Assembly: GCA_934456315.1 (NCBI GenBank)
Contig: CAKSHG010000059.1
Coordinates: 1-10,562 of the forward strand
Length of the DNA stretch: 10,562 nucleotides
Source of the DNA: an uncultured Oscillospiraceae bacterium
GTDB lineage: Bacteria > Bacillota > Clostridia > Oscillospirales > Ruminococcaceae
Direction of reading: 5' to 3'
Shown here: piece by piece, positions 1 through 7,024 of the stretch
How the letters are laid out: each line of letters starts with the position of its first letter
How positions within the stretch are numbered: the first letter of the stretch is position 1
The notes under the pieces: generated by a model
What the model was told of the DNA's origin: nothing
Seen by the model: only the letters and a program-made list of their open reading frames with translations
Databases searched by the model: none
Program-made: the position numbers and the translations under genes

Positions 1-42
1 AAGTAATCAACAATAAGTGACAGATAGTACAAACACTAACCG

Positions 43-79
43 CACCCCCGGATCGAGCGTCCGGGGGTGTTTCTTTTTG
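43..79 (+). terminator. Intrinsic terminator of an upstream plus-strand unit
   Basis: A perfect 10-bp stem (CACCCCCGGA at 43-52 and TCCGGGGGTG at 60-69) closes a 7-base loop and is followed by TTTCTTTTTG. This is a textbook Rho-independent terminator for transcription entering from the left. Bases 1-42 contain no recognisable gene; they may be the trailer or the last few codons of a gene lying outside the window. Confidence 0.9.
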
Positions 80-81
80 TA

Positions 82-110
82 TTGACAGCGGCGAGGTCAT
101 ATGATACAAT
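82..110 (+). promoter_or_regulatory. Sigma-A promoter of the membrane protein/glycosyltransferase operon
   Basis: A consensus -35 TTGACA (82-87) and a -10 TACAAT (105-110) are separated by 17 bases. It begins three bases after the U-tract of the preceding terminator, so this operon is insulated and transcribed separately. An overlapping TATAAT at 110-115 would need a 22-base spacer and is less likely to be the true -10. The leader to the start codon at 138 is only about 20 bases. Confidence 0.8.
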
Positions 111-137
111 ATAATCATATGAAATGTGAGGTATTAT

Positions 138-1469
138 ATGAAAATTCTGATTGCATTTGCCAAAAGGGGCGCCGTGTTCGCAGCGACGCTTGCTGCGCTG
201 TGGACCATGCTGACCGCCGCCGCGGCGATACCCAACAGCGCAATACACGAACACATGCTGGAAAGCGCCGTTTATTATCTGGAACATGACGCATTCCAGG
301 ACAGCGGTCCAATGAGGCTCCAGCAGGACAACTTTGCCGACGCGATACTGCTGAATATCTCCTGGAACATGGGAACCGGCACTCCGTTTACTGCCGCGCT
401 GGACACTGAATACTTCGACGGGAATGACGGCGAAACCGACTACGGCGAAAACTGGGGATTCTACAGCGCCGTTAACGGCACGACCCAGCCCAACACCGAT
501 TACACCCGCTACTGGCACGGATCTGCGGCAGTTATCCGACCGCTTATGCTGCTCACCGATATCAGCGGTATCAAGTTTGTCGGGCTCATCTGCGCTTTAG
601 TTCTTCTTGCCGGAAATGCCGCGCTGCTGATGAAAAAACGGCAGTTCTTTGCCGCAGGCGCGCTGACCGCTGCGTTTCTCTGCGTTCACGTCTGGAACAT
701 CAGGCTGTCGCTGGAGTACCAGCCAGCCGTTCTGGTCACGCTGCTGGTGCTTCCGCTGTTTATACAGTTCTACCGAAACGACAGCGCCCTTTCGGTACTT
801 TCGGTTATCTCCGGCGTAGCTATCGCGTTCTTCGACTTCCTCACTGCGGAAACCCTCACGATACTGATCCCACTGCTGATAGTGTTCATCATGCGCAAGC
901 AGGACGGTACATTCCCCGGGCTTTCCGGCAGCCTTGTGCTGTCGATGAAATGCGGCTCTGCGTGGCTTATCTCCTACGCCGGGACGTTCATTGCGAAGTG
1001 GGGACTGGCTTCCGCCGTCACCGGGGAGAATAAATTCGCCGCCGCGCTGTCCTCCGCCGAAGTCCGGTTCGTTGGCGAAGCGGATACGCTCTCGCCTGTG
1101 GAACAGTTCCTGCTGGCGCCCGCTGCAAATCTTTCCACGCTGTTCGGCGGAACAGCGCGCGTGGACTGGGCGGCTGTCGCAGGCGGTCTTGTCATCAGCG
1201 CGTTGGTGCTCGGAGCGGTTTTCTACCTGTTCCGCAGCCGCGGGAGGTTCGACCGGGATTTCACGCTGACCATGCTTGTGCTCGGCGCTTTGCCGTTCGT
1301 GAGATTCTTCCTGCTGAACAACCATTCCTACCTCCACGAGTTCTTCACCTATCGCGCGCTTGCTTCGTCAATACTCGCCGTGCTTGCTATTCTGTGGTTT
1401 TCTGTTGAATTCCGCTCCAAAAAGAAAAATCCCCCTGTAAAAGGAGGTAAGAAGCATGGACGCGCCTGA
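138..1469 (+). CDS. Polytopic membrane protein of uncharacterised Clostridia family
   Basis: The protein has 443 residues from ATG 138, which sits 6 bases after GTGAGG; an in-frame GTG at 126 lies inside that ribosome site and is not preferred. A hydrophobic segment at residues 11-31 is followed by an outward-looking loop of roughly 100 residues containing RYWHGS (124-129). About eight further hydrophobic segments follow, then NHSYLHEFFTYR (395-406), a last membrane segment and a basic tail. This layout, with RYWHGS and the late NHSYxHxxFTYR motif, resembles conserved Firmicute membrane proteins of unknown function that I have seen only as hypothetical proteins. The large extracytoplasmic loop and many helices are reminiscent of GT-C-like or lipid-linked sugar handling proteins, but I see no proven catalytic signature. 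It overlaps the glycosyltransferase gene by 14 bases, and its basic tail (KGGK) is encoded by that gene's ribosome site. A joint role in surface glycan or glycolipid assembly is inferred from this. Confidence 0.8.
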   Translation: MKILIAFAKRGAVFAATLAALWTMLTAAAAIPNSAIHEHMLESAVYYLEHDAFQDSGPMRLQQDNFADAILLNISWNMGTGTPFTAALDTEYFDGNDGETDYGENWGFYSAVNGTTQPNTDYTRYWHGSAAVIRPLMLLTDISGIKFVGLICALVLLAGNAALLMKKRQFFAAGALTAAFLCVHVWNIRLSLEYQPAVLVTLLVLPLFIQFYRNDSALSVLSVISGVAIAFFDFLTAETLTILIPLLIVFIMRKQDGTFPGLSGSLVLSMKCGSAWLISYAGTFIAKWGLASAVTGENKFAAALSSAEVRFVGEADTLSPVEQFLLAPAANLSTLFGGTARVDWAAVAGGLVISALVLGAVFYLFRSRGRFDRDFTLTMLVLGALPFVRFFLLNNHSYLHEFFTYRALASSILAVLAILWFSVEFRSKKKNPPVKGGKKHGRA

Positions 1470-2154
1470 GCTTGAACTCACTATCCTCATGCCCTGCCTG
1501 AACGAGCAGCGCACGGTCGCGCAGTGCGTCCGGCTGGCGCAGGAATTCCTGACCGAAAACCAGGTCAGCGGAGAAGTGCTGGTCGCGGACAACGGGAGCA
1601 CTGACGGTTCCCCGGAACTTGCCCGCGCAGCCGGAGCGCGGGTCGCCGCCATAGCGGAACGCGGCTACGGAAACGCGCTCATCGGCGGAATAATGGACGC
1701 CCGAGGGAAATACGTCATAATGGGCGACTGCGACATGAGCTACGACCTCCGGCACCTGGAAGGGCTCCTGCAAAAGCTGCGGGAGGGATATCCCCTTGTT
1801 ATGGGCTGCCGCATGGATAATATCCAGCCCGGAGCAATGCCGTTTTCACACCGGTACATCGGCGTGCCGCTGCTGTCGTTCCTGGGACGGGTACGGTTCC
1901 ATACGAACGTCCGGGATTTCCACTGCGGACTGCGAGGATTCGACCGTGAAAAGGCGCTCGCCCTGGGGCTGTCGTGCAGCGGTATGGAATTCGCCACCGA
2001 ACTCATCGGGAAATTCGCGCTCTCCGGCGCGAAGATCGCGGAGATCCCGGTAACGCTAAGTCCGGACGGGCGCGGGAAGAGATCCCATCTGCGCACCATT
2101 CCGGACGGTCTGCGGCATATCAATTACATACTGTTCGGGAGCCGCCGGAAGTGA
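1456..2154 (+). CDS. Family 2 glycosyltransferase, short DPM-like form without membrane tail
   Basis: The 232-residue protein has a GT-A fold of the polyprenyl-phosphate sugar transferase-like GT2 group. The nucleotide-binding start ILMPCLNE (10-17) leads to DNGSTDGS (45-52). GDCDMSYD (90-97) carries the metal-binding DxD-type acidic pair. Further conserved blocks are HRYIGVPLLSFLGR (132-145), DFHCGLRGF (154-162) and GMEFATEL (176-183). The expected role is transfer of a sugar from a nucleotide donor to a lipid or membrane-bound acceptor at the cytoplasmic face. Close relatives known to me continue after the HLRxxxDGxRH block into C-terminal membrane segments. This one stops about 11 residues after that block (HLRTIPDGLRH, 211-221), ending in basic FGSRRK. 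The membrane partner encoded upstream may supply the anchor (inference). The start is fixed by AGGAGG at 1442-1447, 8 bases before ATG 1456. It is translationally coupled to the upstream gene through a 14-base overlap. Confidence 0.9.
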   Translation: MDAPELELTILMPCLNEQRTVAQCVRLAQEFLTENQVSGEVLVADNGSTDGSPELARAAGARVAAIAERGYGNALIGGIMDARGKYVIMGDCDMSYDLRHLEGLLQKLREGYPLVMGCRMDNIQPGAMPFSHRYIGVPLLSFLGRVRFHTNVRDFHCGLRGFDREKALALGLSCSGMEFATELIGKFALSGAKIAEIPVTLSPDGRGKRSHLRTIPDGLRHINYILFGSRRK

Positions 2155-2829
2155 TCATTTTACCAGCAGCTTCTCCAGCGGCTTGCGGACGAGCCTGTTC
2201 CAGAACTTGACAACGAATCCGGTCAGAACCGCCGCGATTATCGTACCCTCGCGGGTGCCCATAACATGGAACTCAAAGAATATCAGCGACAGCACCACCG
2301 CGATGATAACGCAGGAGATGTCGAACACGACCTTGACCGTGCCGAACTCCTTGTGAATCGTATCGGAAATTGCCTTGACGAACGCCTCTCCGGAATTCAT
2401 GACAACGTTGGCAATGACGGAAAGCGAGATGCCGAACGCCAGAACTACAGTCCCGACGAGGACCAGCACCAGCTGTATCAGGTAATTATCCGGCTTCAGG
2501 AACGAGAATATCCACATTCCGAAATCGGTGAACCAACCGAACAGGAACGACAGCGGCAGCTGTATCAGTTGGATCCACTGGAAACGCTTCCGCAAAATAA
2601 CTATCTGCCCGATTATAAGCACGCAGTTCCAGATTATCAGCCAGTTTCCGAGCGACAGCGCCGTGAATTTCAGGCTCATCACGTTAGCTACCGAGGATAT
2701 CGGCGACACTCCAAGCTCCCCCTTTTTGGTGATTGCAACGCCAAGCGCTGAAATAAACAGGCTGATGATAAACAGCGCGTAGCGTTTCAAAAGCTCTTTT
2801 ACGGGTATCAGGGGTTTTCTGTCTTTCAT
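2155..2829 (-). CDS. YczE/YitT-type (DUF6198-like) integral membrane protein
   Basis: The protein has 224 residues and about five or six hydrophobic segments. Family landmarks are TKKGELGVSPISS (35-47) after the first membrane helix, the MNSGEAFVKAISD stretch (144-156) and a late GTREGTIIAAVLTG block (191-204). These place it in the YczE/YyaS/YitT group of small membrane proteins, whose biochemical function is not established. The start ATG (complement of 2827-2829) follows AAGGAG (complement of 2835-2840) by 5 bases. It is transcribed alone from its own promoter and is convergent with the glycosyltransferase: the two TGA stops share the palindrome TGATCA at 2152-2157 with no spacer and no obvious terminator between them. 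Confidence 0.88.
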   Translation of the reverse strand: MKDRKPLIPVKELLKRYALFIISLFISALGVAITKKGELGVSPISSVANVMSLKFTALSLGNWLIIWNCVLIIGQIVILRKRFQWIQLIQLPLSFLFGWFTDFGMWIFSFLKPDNYLIQLVLVLVGTVVLAFGISLSVIANVVMNSGEAFVKAISDTIHKEFGTVKVVFDISCVIIAVVLSLIFFEFHVMGTREGTIIAAVLTGFVVKFWNRLVRKPLEKLLVK

Positions 2830-2928
2830 TTGTTCTCCTTTTCAACTTCTCCACATAAAAACTGCGCTAAAGCATTCCATGTACATTCTCTATCATCTGT
2901 GGAATTTCTATTACTTTTTTACATATCT

Positions 2929-2957
2929 ATTATACCACTATCGATATCAACAATCAA
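2929..2957 (-). promoter_or_regulatory. Promoter of the YczE-type gene
   Basis: Read on the minus strand, -35 TTGATT (complement of 2952-2957) and -10 TATAAT (complement of 2929-2934) are separated by exactly 17 bases. The -35 begins at the last base of the terminator stem of the upstream ABC operon, so the terminator tail doubles as the promoter. The leader is about 95 bases, AT-rich, with no clear riboswitch fold. Confidence 0.75.
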
Positions 2958-2983
2958 GCCCCCGATTTACTGAATCAGGGGCT
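2947..2983 (-). terminator. Hairpin terminator after the ABC ATPase gene
   Basis: Complementary arms 2957-2967 and 2973-2983 form an 11-bp stem with one G-U pair around a 5-base loop. On the minus strand it is followed by a T-rich but interrupted tail (TGATTGTTGAT). It lies 29 bases past the ATPase stop. The weak U-tract makes termination likely but perhaps incomplete. On the plus strand the same hairpin is followed by TTTCATTATG and could also stop antisense readthrough from the glycosyltransferase operon. Confidence 0.65.
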
Positions 2984-3012
2984 TTCATTATGCGGATTTT
3001 TGTGCTATTCTA

Positions 3013-3738
3013 TTAAAGCACTCTTGCGAGAAAGTCGCGCAGGCGCGGGTTCTTCGGGTCGGTGAATATCTCGTCGGGAGTACCCTGCTCCTGGATCTTG
3101 CCGTCTGCCATGAACAGCACGCGGCTTGCTACCTCTCTTGCGAATCCCATCTCGTGAGTTACGACGATCATGGTCATGCCACCGTCTGCGAGCTTCTTCA
3201 TCAGCTCGAGCACCTCGCCGACCATCTCCGGGTCAAGCGCGGACGTAGGCTCATCGAACAGGATAACGTCAGGATTCATCGCCAGAGTACGCGCGATGGC
3301 GATACGCTGCTTCTGACCGCCGGAGAGCTGCGCGGGATACGCTTCAGCCTTGTCGGACAGCCCAACCATCGCAAGCAGCTCGTCGGCGCGCTTATCTGCC
3401 TGCGCCTGGGTCATTATCTTATTCTTGACCGGAGCTATCGTGATGTTCCGGCGGATAGTCAGGTGAGGGAAAAGGTTGAAGTGCTGGAACACCATTCCCA
3501 TCTTCATGCGGACTGCGTTCAGCTCCTTGCCCTTGGCATGTGTGATGTCCTTGCCCTCGAACTCGATGGTGCCGCCCGTAGGCTGCTCGAGCAGGTTCAG
3601 GCAGCGCAGGAACGTACTCTTACCAGAACCGGACGGTCCGATAACTACCACCTTTTCGCCCTTTTCTATCGTTTCGGTGATACCGTCAAGAACGACCAGG
3701 TCGCCGAAGCTCTTTTTCAGATTACTTACGCTTATCAT
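3013..3738 (-). CDS. Polar amino acid ABC transporter ATP-binding protein
   Basis: This 241-residue cytoplasmic ATPase is the usual size for the GlnQ/ArtP/HisP subfamily. It shows Walker [10 protein letters not shown] (34-42), Q-loop [11 protein letters not shown] (84-94) with glutamine 85, signature LSGGQKQR (138-145), Walker B VILFDE (158-163) with catalytic glutamate 163, D-loop SALD (166-169) and H-loop histidine 195. The NLFPHLT and THEMGFA wording is typical of the polar amino acid branch. The start is supported by GGAG in GGAAAGGAG, about 8 bases upstream of the ATG. The gene overlaps the end of the substrate-binding/permease gene by 17 bases, so the two products are probably made in a coupled ratio. 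With the permease as a homodimer, the expected importer is two fusion chains plus two ATPase chains (known for GlnPQ; inferred here). All catalytic motifs are intact. Confidence 0.96.
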   Translation of the reverse strand: MISVSNLKKSFGDLVVLDGITETIEKGEKVVVIGPSGSGKSTFLRCLNLLEQPTGGTIEFEGKDITHAKGKELNAVRMKMGMVFQHFNLFPHLTIRRNITIAPVKNKIMTQAQADKRADELLAMVGLSDKAEAYPAQLSGGQKQRIAIARTLAMNPDVILFDEPTSALDPEMVGEVLELMKKLADGGMTMIVVTHEMGFAREVASRVLFMADGKIQEQGTPDEIFTDPKNPRLRDFLARVL

Positions 3739-5902
3739 TCGACAGTCTCCTTTCCAGACGGTTTACAAGTGCGGACAGACCCACTACCATCAGCAGGTAG
3801 ATGAGCGCCACAGCGATCAGCGGCAGGAATGCCTCATAGGTCTGCGAACGGATAGTATCGCCGCCCTTGGTGAGGTCGTTCAGCGCGATATAGCCGGAAA
3901 CGGAGGTTTCCTTGAGAAGCACGATAGCCTCGTTGCCGAGCGCGGGGAGGATATTCCTTATAGCCTGCGGGAGAATGATGGTTATCATCGTCCTGGTGTA
4001 GCCGAATCCCAGCGAGGAACCAGCCTCGAACTGACCGCGGTCAACGGACATTATACCGGAACGGACGATCTCTGCAACGTAAGCAGCGGAGTTCAGACCG
4101 AACGCGATGACTGCGACAAGTATCTTACTGATGTTAACGGAGCTGAACACTACGAAGTAGATGATCAGCAGCTGAACTACCATAGGCGTACCGCGGACAA
4201 CGGTCAGGTAGATACGGCAGATGAAATTCGGAATCTTGAGTCTGCCAGTGAGCTGGTTAGTGGAGCGGATCATCGCGATAATGAATCCGAGCACGATACC
4301 GATAACGACCGCCAGAACGGTGATAAGCAGCGTATTGCCAAGGCCCTGTACCAGGTATACCCAGCGGTCCTTGTCGAGGAACGTGCTCTTGAGCTTATCC
4401 AGGAAGTTCTCGGAAACTGCGTTGCCGCTCTTGTAGATTATAACCTGGCTCGCTTCGGTGTAGCTGTCGGAAAAGTTGACGTTCTTCAGACGGTCCTCTG
4501 TTACGGTCATGCCTGCAACGCCGATGTCAGCCTTGCCGGAATCCACCGCAGCAATAATGGAATCGAACGCCATGTCGTCGATGACAAGCTCCTTGCCGAG
4601 GATATCGCAGACGGCTCTCATCATATCTACGTCGAAGCCGACTATCTCGCCCTCCTCCTTGAACTCATAGGGCGGGAATTCTGCGTTGGTAGCCATTACA
4701 AGCTTGCCGTCGTAGGTTATGCCCTCCGGGCTTTCGTAGGGGTGCTTGCCGTACTCCTCGTCGACCAGCCAGTTCTGCTCTATCATGGAAAGCGTGCCAT
4801 TTTCACGGAGCTGCGCAAGCGCGTCGTTTACCTGCTGGGTCAGCTCGTCGTTGCCCTTCTTTATAGCGCAGGCGTACTTCTCGACTGCGAAAGGCTTGGG
4901 CGAGGTAGAAAGCTCGGGATTCTTGCTGACAAAGTACTTTGCGGGAGATGCGTCGATAAGCACGACGTCGACCTTGCCCTGCTTGAGCGCCTCGATGGCG
5001 TCCGCGCCCTTGTTGTACTTCTCAACGGTCGCACCCTCTACGCCCTCGGCGTAGGTCATGCCGGTGGTGCCCATCTGAACGCCGATGGTCTTTCCGGTCA
5101 GGTCGATTGACATACCCCTTACAATGATAACCTGGCTCGCCTGGGTATAGCTGTCAGTGAAGTTTACGTTCTTCAGGCGGTCCTCGGTGACGGTCATGCC
5201 CGCAACTCCCACGTCAGCCTTGCCGGAATCCACCGCAGCGATAACGGAATCGAACGCCATGTCGTCGATGACAAGTTCCTTGCCGAGAATGTCGCAGACA
5301 GCCTTCATCATGTCGACGTCGAAGCCGACGATCTCGCCCTCTTCCTTGAACTCATACGGAGCAAACTCGGCGTTGGTAGCCATTACGAGCTTGCCGTCGT
5401 ATGTAACGTCTGCGGGACTTTCATAGGGGTGCTTGCCGTACTCGTCGTCGACCAGCCAGTTCTGCTCGATGAGGGTCAGCGTGCCGTCCTCGCGGAGCTG
5501 TGCGAGGGCTTCGTTTATCTGCTGGGTCAGCTCGTCGTTGCCCTTCTTGACCGCGACAGCGTATTCCTCGACTGCGAACGGGTCGTCAAGAGTAACGATA
5601 TCGGAGTTCTTGCTGACGAAATACTTCGCCGGGGAAGCGTCGATCAGCACTGCGTCTATCTTGCCCTGCTTGAGCGCCTCGACAGCGTCCGCGCCCTTGT
5701 TGTACTTCTCAACAGTGGCGCCCTCGATACCCTCGGCATATGTCATGCCGGTAGTGCCGATCTGGACGCCTATCGTCTTACCGACAAGGTCGTCCGCACA
5801 GGTGACGGTATTCTGCTGCATCGTAGTCTGCTCCGCCGCGCAGCCGGTGAACATGCACAGCGTGAGCAGCAGCGCAGACACCGCCGCTAAAAATTTCTTC
5901 AT
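3722..5902 (-). CDS. Amino acid ABC importer: tandem half-shifted binding domains fused to permease
   Basis: The protein has 726 residues. A lipoprotein signal (MKKFLAAV..., lipobox FTGC, Cys21) comes first. Residues 38-151 match the second half of a family 3 solute-binding protein: [12 protein letters not shown], an [13 protein letters not shown] block with Asp88, then the KKGNDEL helices. Residues 171-260 match the first half: [15 protein letters not shown] and AGMTVTEDR with carboxylate-binding Arg242. The same C-half plus N-half order recurs at 267-489 (Asp317, Arg471). The permease follows at about 515-715, with the GTP(M)VVQ block near 571 and an EAA-type loop [10 protein letters not shown] at 626-635. 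Tandem binding-domain fusions are known (Lactococcus GlnP, N-C-N-C-TMD), but here the halves run C-N-C-N. Both sets of ligand residues are present if each half finds a partner. ATG 5902 follows AAAGGAG by 11 bases. The substrate is probably a polar amino acid such as Gln/Glu, but I cannot assign it. Confidence 0.93.
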   Translation of the reverse strand: MKKFLAAVSALLLTLCMFTGCAAEQTTMQQNTVTCADDLVGKTIGVQIGTTGMTYAEGIEGATVEKYNKGADAVEALKQGKIDAVLIDASPAKYFVSKNSDIVTLDDPFAVEEYAVAVKKGNDELTQQINEALAQLREDGTLTLIEQNWLVDDEYGKHPYESPADVTYDGKLVMATNAEFAPYEFKEEGEIVGFDVDMMKAVCDILGKELVIDDMAFDSVIAAVDSGKADVGVAGMTVTEDRLKNVNFTDSYTQASQVIIVRGMSIDLTGKTIGVQMGTTGMTYAEGVEGATVEKYNKGADAIEALKQGKVDVVLIDASPAKYFVSKNPELSTSPKPFAVEKYACAIKKGNDELTQQVNDALAQLRENGTLSMIEQNWLVDEEYGKHPYESPEGITYDGKLVMATNAEFPPYEFKEEGEIVGFDVDMMRAVCDILGKELVIDDMAFDSIIAAVDSGKADIGVAGMTVTEDRLKNVNFSDSYTEASQVIIYKSGNAVSENFLDKLKSTFLDKDRWVYLVQGLGNTLLITVLAVVIGIVLGFIIAMIRSTNQLTGRLKIPNFICRIYLTVVRGTPMVVQLLIIYFVVFSSVNISKILVAVIAFGLNSAAYVAEIVRSGIMSVDRGQFEAGSSLGFGYTRTMITIILPQAIRNILPALGNEAIVLLKETSVSGYIALNDLTKGGDTIRSQTYEAFLPLIAVALIYLLMVVGLSALVNRLERRLSNDKRK
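4436..5104 (-). repeat. Tandem repeat unit 2 (residues 267-489 of the importer fusion)
   Basis: This is the second copy of the 687-base-period repeat, starting at DLTGKTIG and ending at SQVII just before the permease linker. The two copies are separated only by six codons (VRGMSI), which form a normal-looking short hinge between the N-half of unit 1 and the C-half of unit 2. Confidence 0.9.
5123..5791 (-). repeat. Tandem repeat unit 1 (residues 38-260 of the importer fusion)
   Basis: This is the first copy of a coding repeat of about 669 bases whose period is 687 bases (229 residues). It begins at the DLVGKTIG block and ends at SQVII. Hand alignment to unit 2 shows about 32 amino acid differences over about 223 positions. 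These cluster in the segment after YFVSKN, while the N-half is nearly unchanged. Several stretches of 25-30 bases are identical at DNA level, including synonymous sites. Confidence 0.9.
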
Positions 5903-5937
5903 GGTGAGTAACTCTCCTTTTTTTAAAACTATCTATC

Positions 5938-5966
5938 ATTATACAACATTGCCAGCCCAATTGCAA
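5938..5966 (-). promoter_or_regulatory. Promoter of the amino acid importer operon
   Basis: On the minus strand, -35 TTGCAA (complement of 5961-5966) and -10 TATAAT (complement of 5938-5943) are 17 bases apart, giving a short leader of about 30 bases with AAAAAAAGGAG before ATG 5902. No T-box or riboswitch fits in that leader. Just upstream (5967-5985) is a weak A/T-only inverted repeat that could slow readthrough from the AraC gene but is not a convincing terminator. Confidence 0.78.
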
Positions 5967-6003
5967 GTATTTTTTTTGAAAAATACCTTATAAGAATATA
6001 AAC

Positions 6004-6951
6004 TCACTTGCTGCGGTACTGCTTGGGAGTCATTCCCGTGTGGGAACGGAACAGCTTGCAGAAATACGCGCTGCTGCTGAATCCGCACTCCAGCGCGACT
6101 GCCTCCACCGTCATGTTGCCGTCCCGAAGAAGCTGCATCGACCTTTCCACGCGGTATTTCAGCAGATAGCTCACCGGGGAGGTGTGCAGATAGCTCTGGA
6201 AGCACCGCGACGCCTCGCTGCGGCTTATGCTGGCGGCATTCGCGATATCCTGGAGGGACACGTCCTCCGCGTAGTGCTCCTGAATGAACCCGATCATCTT
6301 CTGCATGCGTATCTGGAGGACATGCTCGTTTTTGACCGCCGGAGCAAGCTCCATCTCACCGCGGTGGGTGAAAAGCAGCTCCCATGCGCGGCTTATCTCG
6401 CGCAATACGCGTATCTCAAAGCATTCACGCTCCCCCGGGAGATTGCGGAAGTCCAGCTCCGGCACCTCGCCGTACCTGCCGACCTCTCCGTACTCCTGGA
6501 GCATCGAGAACACTCTGTCAAGGCACTCCAGTATCTCGCGCTTCCACTCCGCAGCGCCGTCCAGAATGACGTAGGGCAGCTGGGAATTCAGCGTTATCGG
6601 CATGACGTAATGCGTGTTGATGACGCTGTTGACCGGCGCGATAAACTCTGGCTGGAACACCACGTTCGGACAGTAGCAGGGCGAACCTCCGACGCTCTCG
6701 TAGCTGTGCAGGCAGTTCGTGTTGAGGAATATCCCCTGCCCCGCTTCAAGTGTGATGTCAGCGTTCCCCGCCTGGATATGTACCGTCCCGCTGTGCACCA
6801 CGAAAAACTCGAGGTTCGGGTGCCAGTGCAGCGGGACGCTGTTCCCCGCTATGTGCAGTGAGTTGACGTAGTATTGTATAGGAAAATCAGCCTTTCCGTG
6901 CTGGACTAGCTCCTGAAAATTTTCCTTTAACGGCATGTGGAATTCTTCCAT
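6004..6951 (-). CDS. AraC-family transcriptional regulator with N-terminal cupin
   Basis: The 315-residue protein has the normal length for two-domain AraC regulators. The N-terminal sensor is a cupin-like barrel with HWHPNLEFF (42-50; His42, His44, Glu48) and the LEAGQGIFLNTNCLHSY strand pattern (68-84), suited to binding a small ligand, often a sugar. A helical linker spans about 130-200. The C-terminal DNA-binding domain has two helix-turn-helix units: VSLQDIANAASISRSEASRC (231-250), and TVEAVALECGFSSSAYFCKL (281-300) leading into FRSHTGMTPKQYR (301-313), the family hallmark. GGAGG lies 7 bases before ATG 6951, which favours this start over the internal Met6. It is divergent from the sugar-type solute-binding genes and sits above a 21-base-period direct repeat in its own promoter. 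It is therefore likely to control itself and the divergent pair (inference). The ABC operon downstream has its own promoter. Confidence 0.94.
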   Translation of the reverse strand: MEEFHMPLKENFQELVQHGKADFPIQYYVNSLHIAGNSVPLHWHPNLEFFVVHSGTVHIQAGNADITLEAGQGIFLNTNCLHSYESVGGSPCYCPNVVFQPEFIAPVNSVINTHYVMPITLNSQLPYVILDGAAEWKREILECLDRVFSMLQEYGEVGRYGEVPELDFRNLPGERECFEIRVLREISRAWELLFTHRGEMELAPAVKNEHVLQIRMQKMIGFIQEHYAEDVSLQDIANAASISRSEASRCFQSYLHTSPVSYLLKYRVERSMQLLRDGNMTVEAVALECGFSSSAYFCKLFRSHTGMTPKQYRSK

Positions 6952-6989
6952 CTGCCCACCTCCAATTGTGTTCGATTTAAATACCCCTT

Positions 6990-7019
6990 GGGAATATTAT
7001 AATATAAATCGGGAATATT
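6990..7019. promoter_or_regulatory. Candidate AraC-type operator: GGGAATATT direct repeat, 21-base period
   Basis: GGGAATATT occurs at 6990-6998 and again at 7011-7019. Scattered identities flank it at the same 21-base offset. Direct half-sites two helical turns apart are the usual arrangement for AraC-family dimers or monomers binding tandem sites. The pair covers the -10 to -35 of the AraC gene itself and ends six bases before the -35 of the divergent promoter. That placement suits autorepression plus activation of the solute-binding genes. Confidence 0.6.
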
Positions 7020-7024
7020 GTCAA
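6996..7024 (-). promoter_or_regulatory. Consensus promoter of the AraC-family gene
   Basis: Minus-strand -35 TTGACA (complement of 7019-7024) and -10 TATAAT (complement of 6996-7001) with a 17-base spacer match the sigma-A consensus at all twelve positions. The leader is about 38 bases. Such a strong promoter for a regulator usually implies repression, and both copies of the GGGAATATT repeat lie across it. Confidence 0.82.

Noticed and set aside
597..1337. Minus-strand open frame within the membrane protein gene
   Set aside because: Its translation is a highly charged, Gln/Glu/Arg-rich product typical of the antisense of hydrophobic coding sequence.
3476..5110. Long plus-strand open frame (about 544 codons) opposite the ABC importer genes
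   Set aside because: It runs antisense to the repeat-containing fusion and the ATPase, both with clear motifs and ribosome sites. Its translation is polar and low in recognisable motifs, and it has no convincing ribosome site. It is a by-product of GC-biased codon use.
5123..5791. Idea that the first binding unit is a frameshifted remnant of a normal N-C domain
   Set aside because: The frame is open throughout, the start has a proper signal peptide and ribosome site, and the ligand-type residues (Asp88, Arg242) are kept. The half-shift therefore looks selected rather than broken.
5967..5985. A/T-only inverted repeat after the AraC gene, considered as a terminator
   Set aside because: The stem is only A-T pairs apart from one or two G-C, and the region beyond it is not a U-tract. 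Too weak to call.
6040..6861. Plus-strand open frame of about 273 codons opposite the AraC gene
   Set aside because: The AraC frame has a full cupin plus double helix-turn-helix, a ribosome site and a consensus promoter. The antisense frame has no family resemblance.
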